A stretch of DNA of 5,633 nucleotides from Puniceicoccaceae bacterium (GTDB taxonomy: Bacteria; Verrucomicrobiota; Verrucomicrobiia; Opitutales; Coraliomargaritaceae). The stretch spans positions 1-5,633 of the forward strand of contig PWZW01000025.1 in the NCBI GenBank assembly GCA_003567255.1. Reading direction: 5' to 3'. The translations under genes and the position numbers were made by a program. The notes below the pieces were generated by a model that was not told where the DNA came from, searched no databases, and saw only the letters and a program-made list of their open reading frames with translations. This document shows positions 5,083-5,633 of this stretch, piece after piece; within the stretch, counting starts at the first letter, position 1, and the number at the start of each line of letters is the position of its first letter.

Positions 5083-5633
5083 GTAAACAGTCGGCGCAAG
5101 CGGGCACGGAATGGATGCTCCAGTTCCCAGAGGTGGAGGCGGGACCGCTTGCTGAGTTTTTCAGGATCGTTGCTGAGCCTTTCCACTAGGCGGACCCAGT
5201 GGTTCCACTCTGCCGTGATGCTCCATGAGCTTTCGTTGATTTGGCAGTTTGGTAGGCGGTAGTGTAGGGTTGGACGGGCGCTGATTTTCTCTTTGGGGAG
5301 GCGTTGCTTGATTTGCTCCGGCGCGAGGTGGGCGAAAACCGGAAGCATGTCCAAGGGTCGGTTGCGGGTGGCGTTCAGGTCCAGGTAGTCGTCGATCAGT
5401 TGGCTCAGGTCAGGCGCGTAATCAGGGGAGAGCACTTCCCGGATGTAGTCCTTTGGGAAAGGGTCAATAAAGGGCAGAATTTTTCGGGAGGCATCGACTT
5501 TGTGGGCCTCGGCGAGGCGATCGGCCTGAACGATAAAGGCACGGATATAGCTCAGAAGACAGGCCGCATTGAGGGAGGGAAGTTCAGGATTAAAGTGGGT
5601 ACCAAAGGCATTGAAGATCGACATGCCCGTCCC
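5079..5633 (-). CDS. Amidoligase-family enzyme, C-terminal part, cut by right window edge
   Basis: The C-terminal 184 codons of a protein I recognise as the bacterial amidoligase family (Amidoligase_2, a glutamine-synthetase-fold COOH-NH2 ligase predicted to form amide bonds using ATP). The frame is open to the window edge. A Met at 5624 exists, but the residues on both sides (FNAFGTHFNPELPSLNA) look like the interior of the domain, so the true start lies outside. Recognisable blocks are KILPFIDPFPKDYIREVLSP, LIDDYLDLNATRNRPLDMLP and ARPTLHYRLPNCQINESSW, followed by an aromatic-rich WSITAEWNHWVRLVERLSND. The NATRNRPLD and HYRLPNC blocks are the strongest match to the family as I remember it. 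It overlaps the amidotransferase-like gene by ATGA. The N-terminal ATP-binding part cannot be seen, so catalytic completeness is untested. Confidence 0.75.
   Translation of the reverse strand, partial: GTGMSIFNAFGTHFNPELPSLNAACLLSYIRAFIVQADRLAEAHKVDASRKILPFIDPFPKDYIREVLSPDYAPDLSQLIDDYLDLNATRNRPLDMLPVFAHLAPEQIKQRLPKEKISARPTLHYRLPNCQINESSWSITAEWNHWVRLVERLSNDPEKLSKRSRLHLWELEHPFRARLRRLFT

Noticed and set aside
5079..5624. A complete 181-residue gene starting at the ATG at 5624
   Set aside because: The frame continues open to the window edge and the residues around the Met look like the interior of the amidoligase domain, so it is treated as a partial gene.

Overview
The window looks like chromosomal DNA of a Gram-negative bacterium with moderately high GC content, probably a verrucomicrobial (Opitutae-like) relative. 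The outer-membrane TonB-dependent receptor shows a Gram-negative envelope. The 'LEAFEVRG' style TonB box, the scarcity of good Shine-Dalgarno sequences and the RecO/DUF502 style also fit that group, but the taxonomic guess is inference. No rRNA, tRNA, CRISPR array, insertion sequence or phage gene is visible.

Layout, left to right. (1) 1-664, minus strand: the N-terminal 221 codons of a TonB-dependent receptor (signal peptide, TonB box, plug domain) resembling the ZnuD/zinc-heme type; the barrel lies beyond the left edge. (2) 665-765: an AT-rich divergent promoter region with two nested inverted repeats. (3) 766-2367, plus strand: an NhaC-family cation/proton antiporter with an uncertain start and several family-typical polar residues replaced. 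(4) 2364-3694, minus strand: a two-gene operon, DUF502 membrane protein then RecO, joined by an ATGA overlap; recO converges on nhaC, and a hairpin lies over both stop codons. (5) 3695-3857: a second divergent intergenic region with an inverted repeat. (6) 3858-4271, plus strand: a small Rrf2-family regulator without Fe-S cluster cysteines. (7) 4282-5633, minus strand: a two-gene operon of an amidoligase-family enzyme (cut by the right edge) followed, again with an ATGA overlap, by a class I glutamine amidotransferase / gamma-glutamyl-GABA hydrolase family protein.

How the genes work together. The receptor and antiporter share a control region and could both serve ion or metal homeostasis, but nothing proves a common substrate. 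RecO acts in RecFOR recombinational repair; its coupling to DUF502 is probably historical. The most interesting unit is the amidoligase plus amidotransferase-like hydrolase. It looks like a make-and-break pair for an amide (gamma-glutamyl or peptide-like) bond on an unknown substrate, and its hydrolase carries an unusual hydrophobic insertion that may attach it to the membrane. The Rrf2 gene converges on this operon and could regulate it or the divergent DUF502-recO operon.
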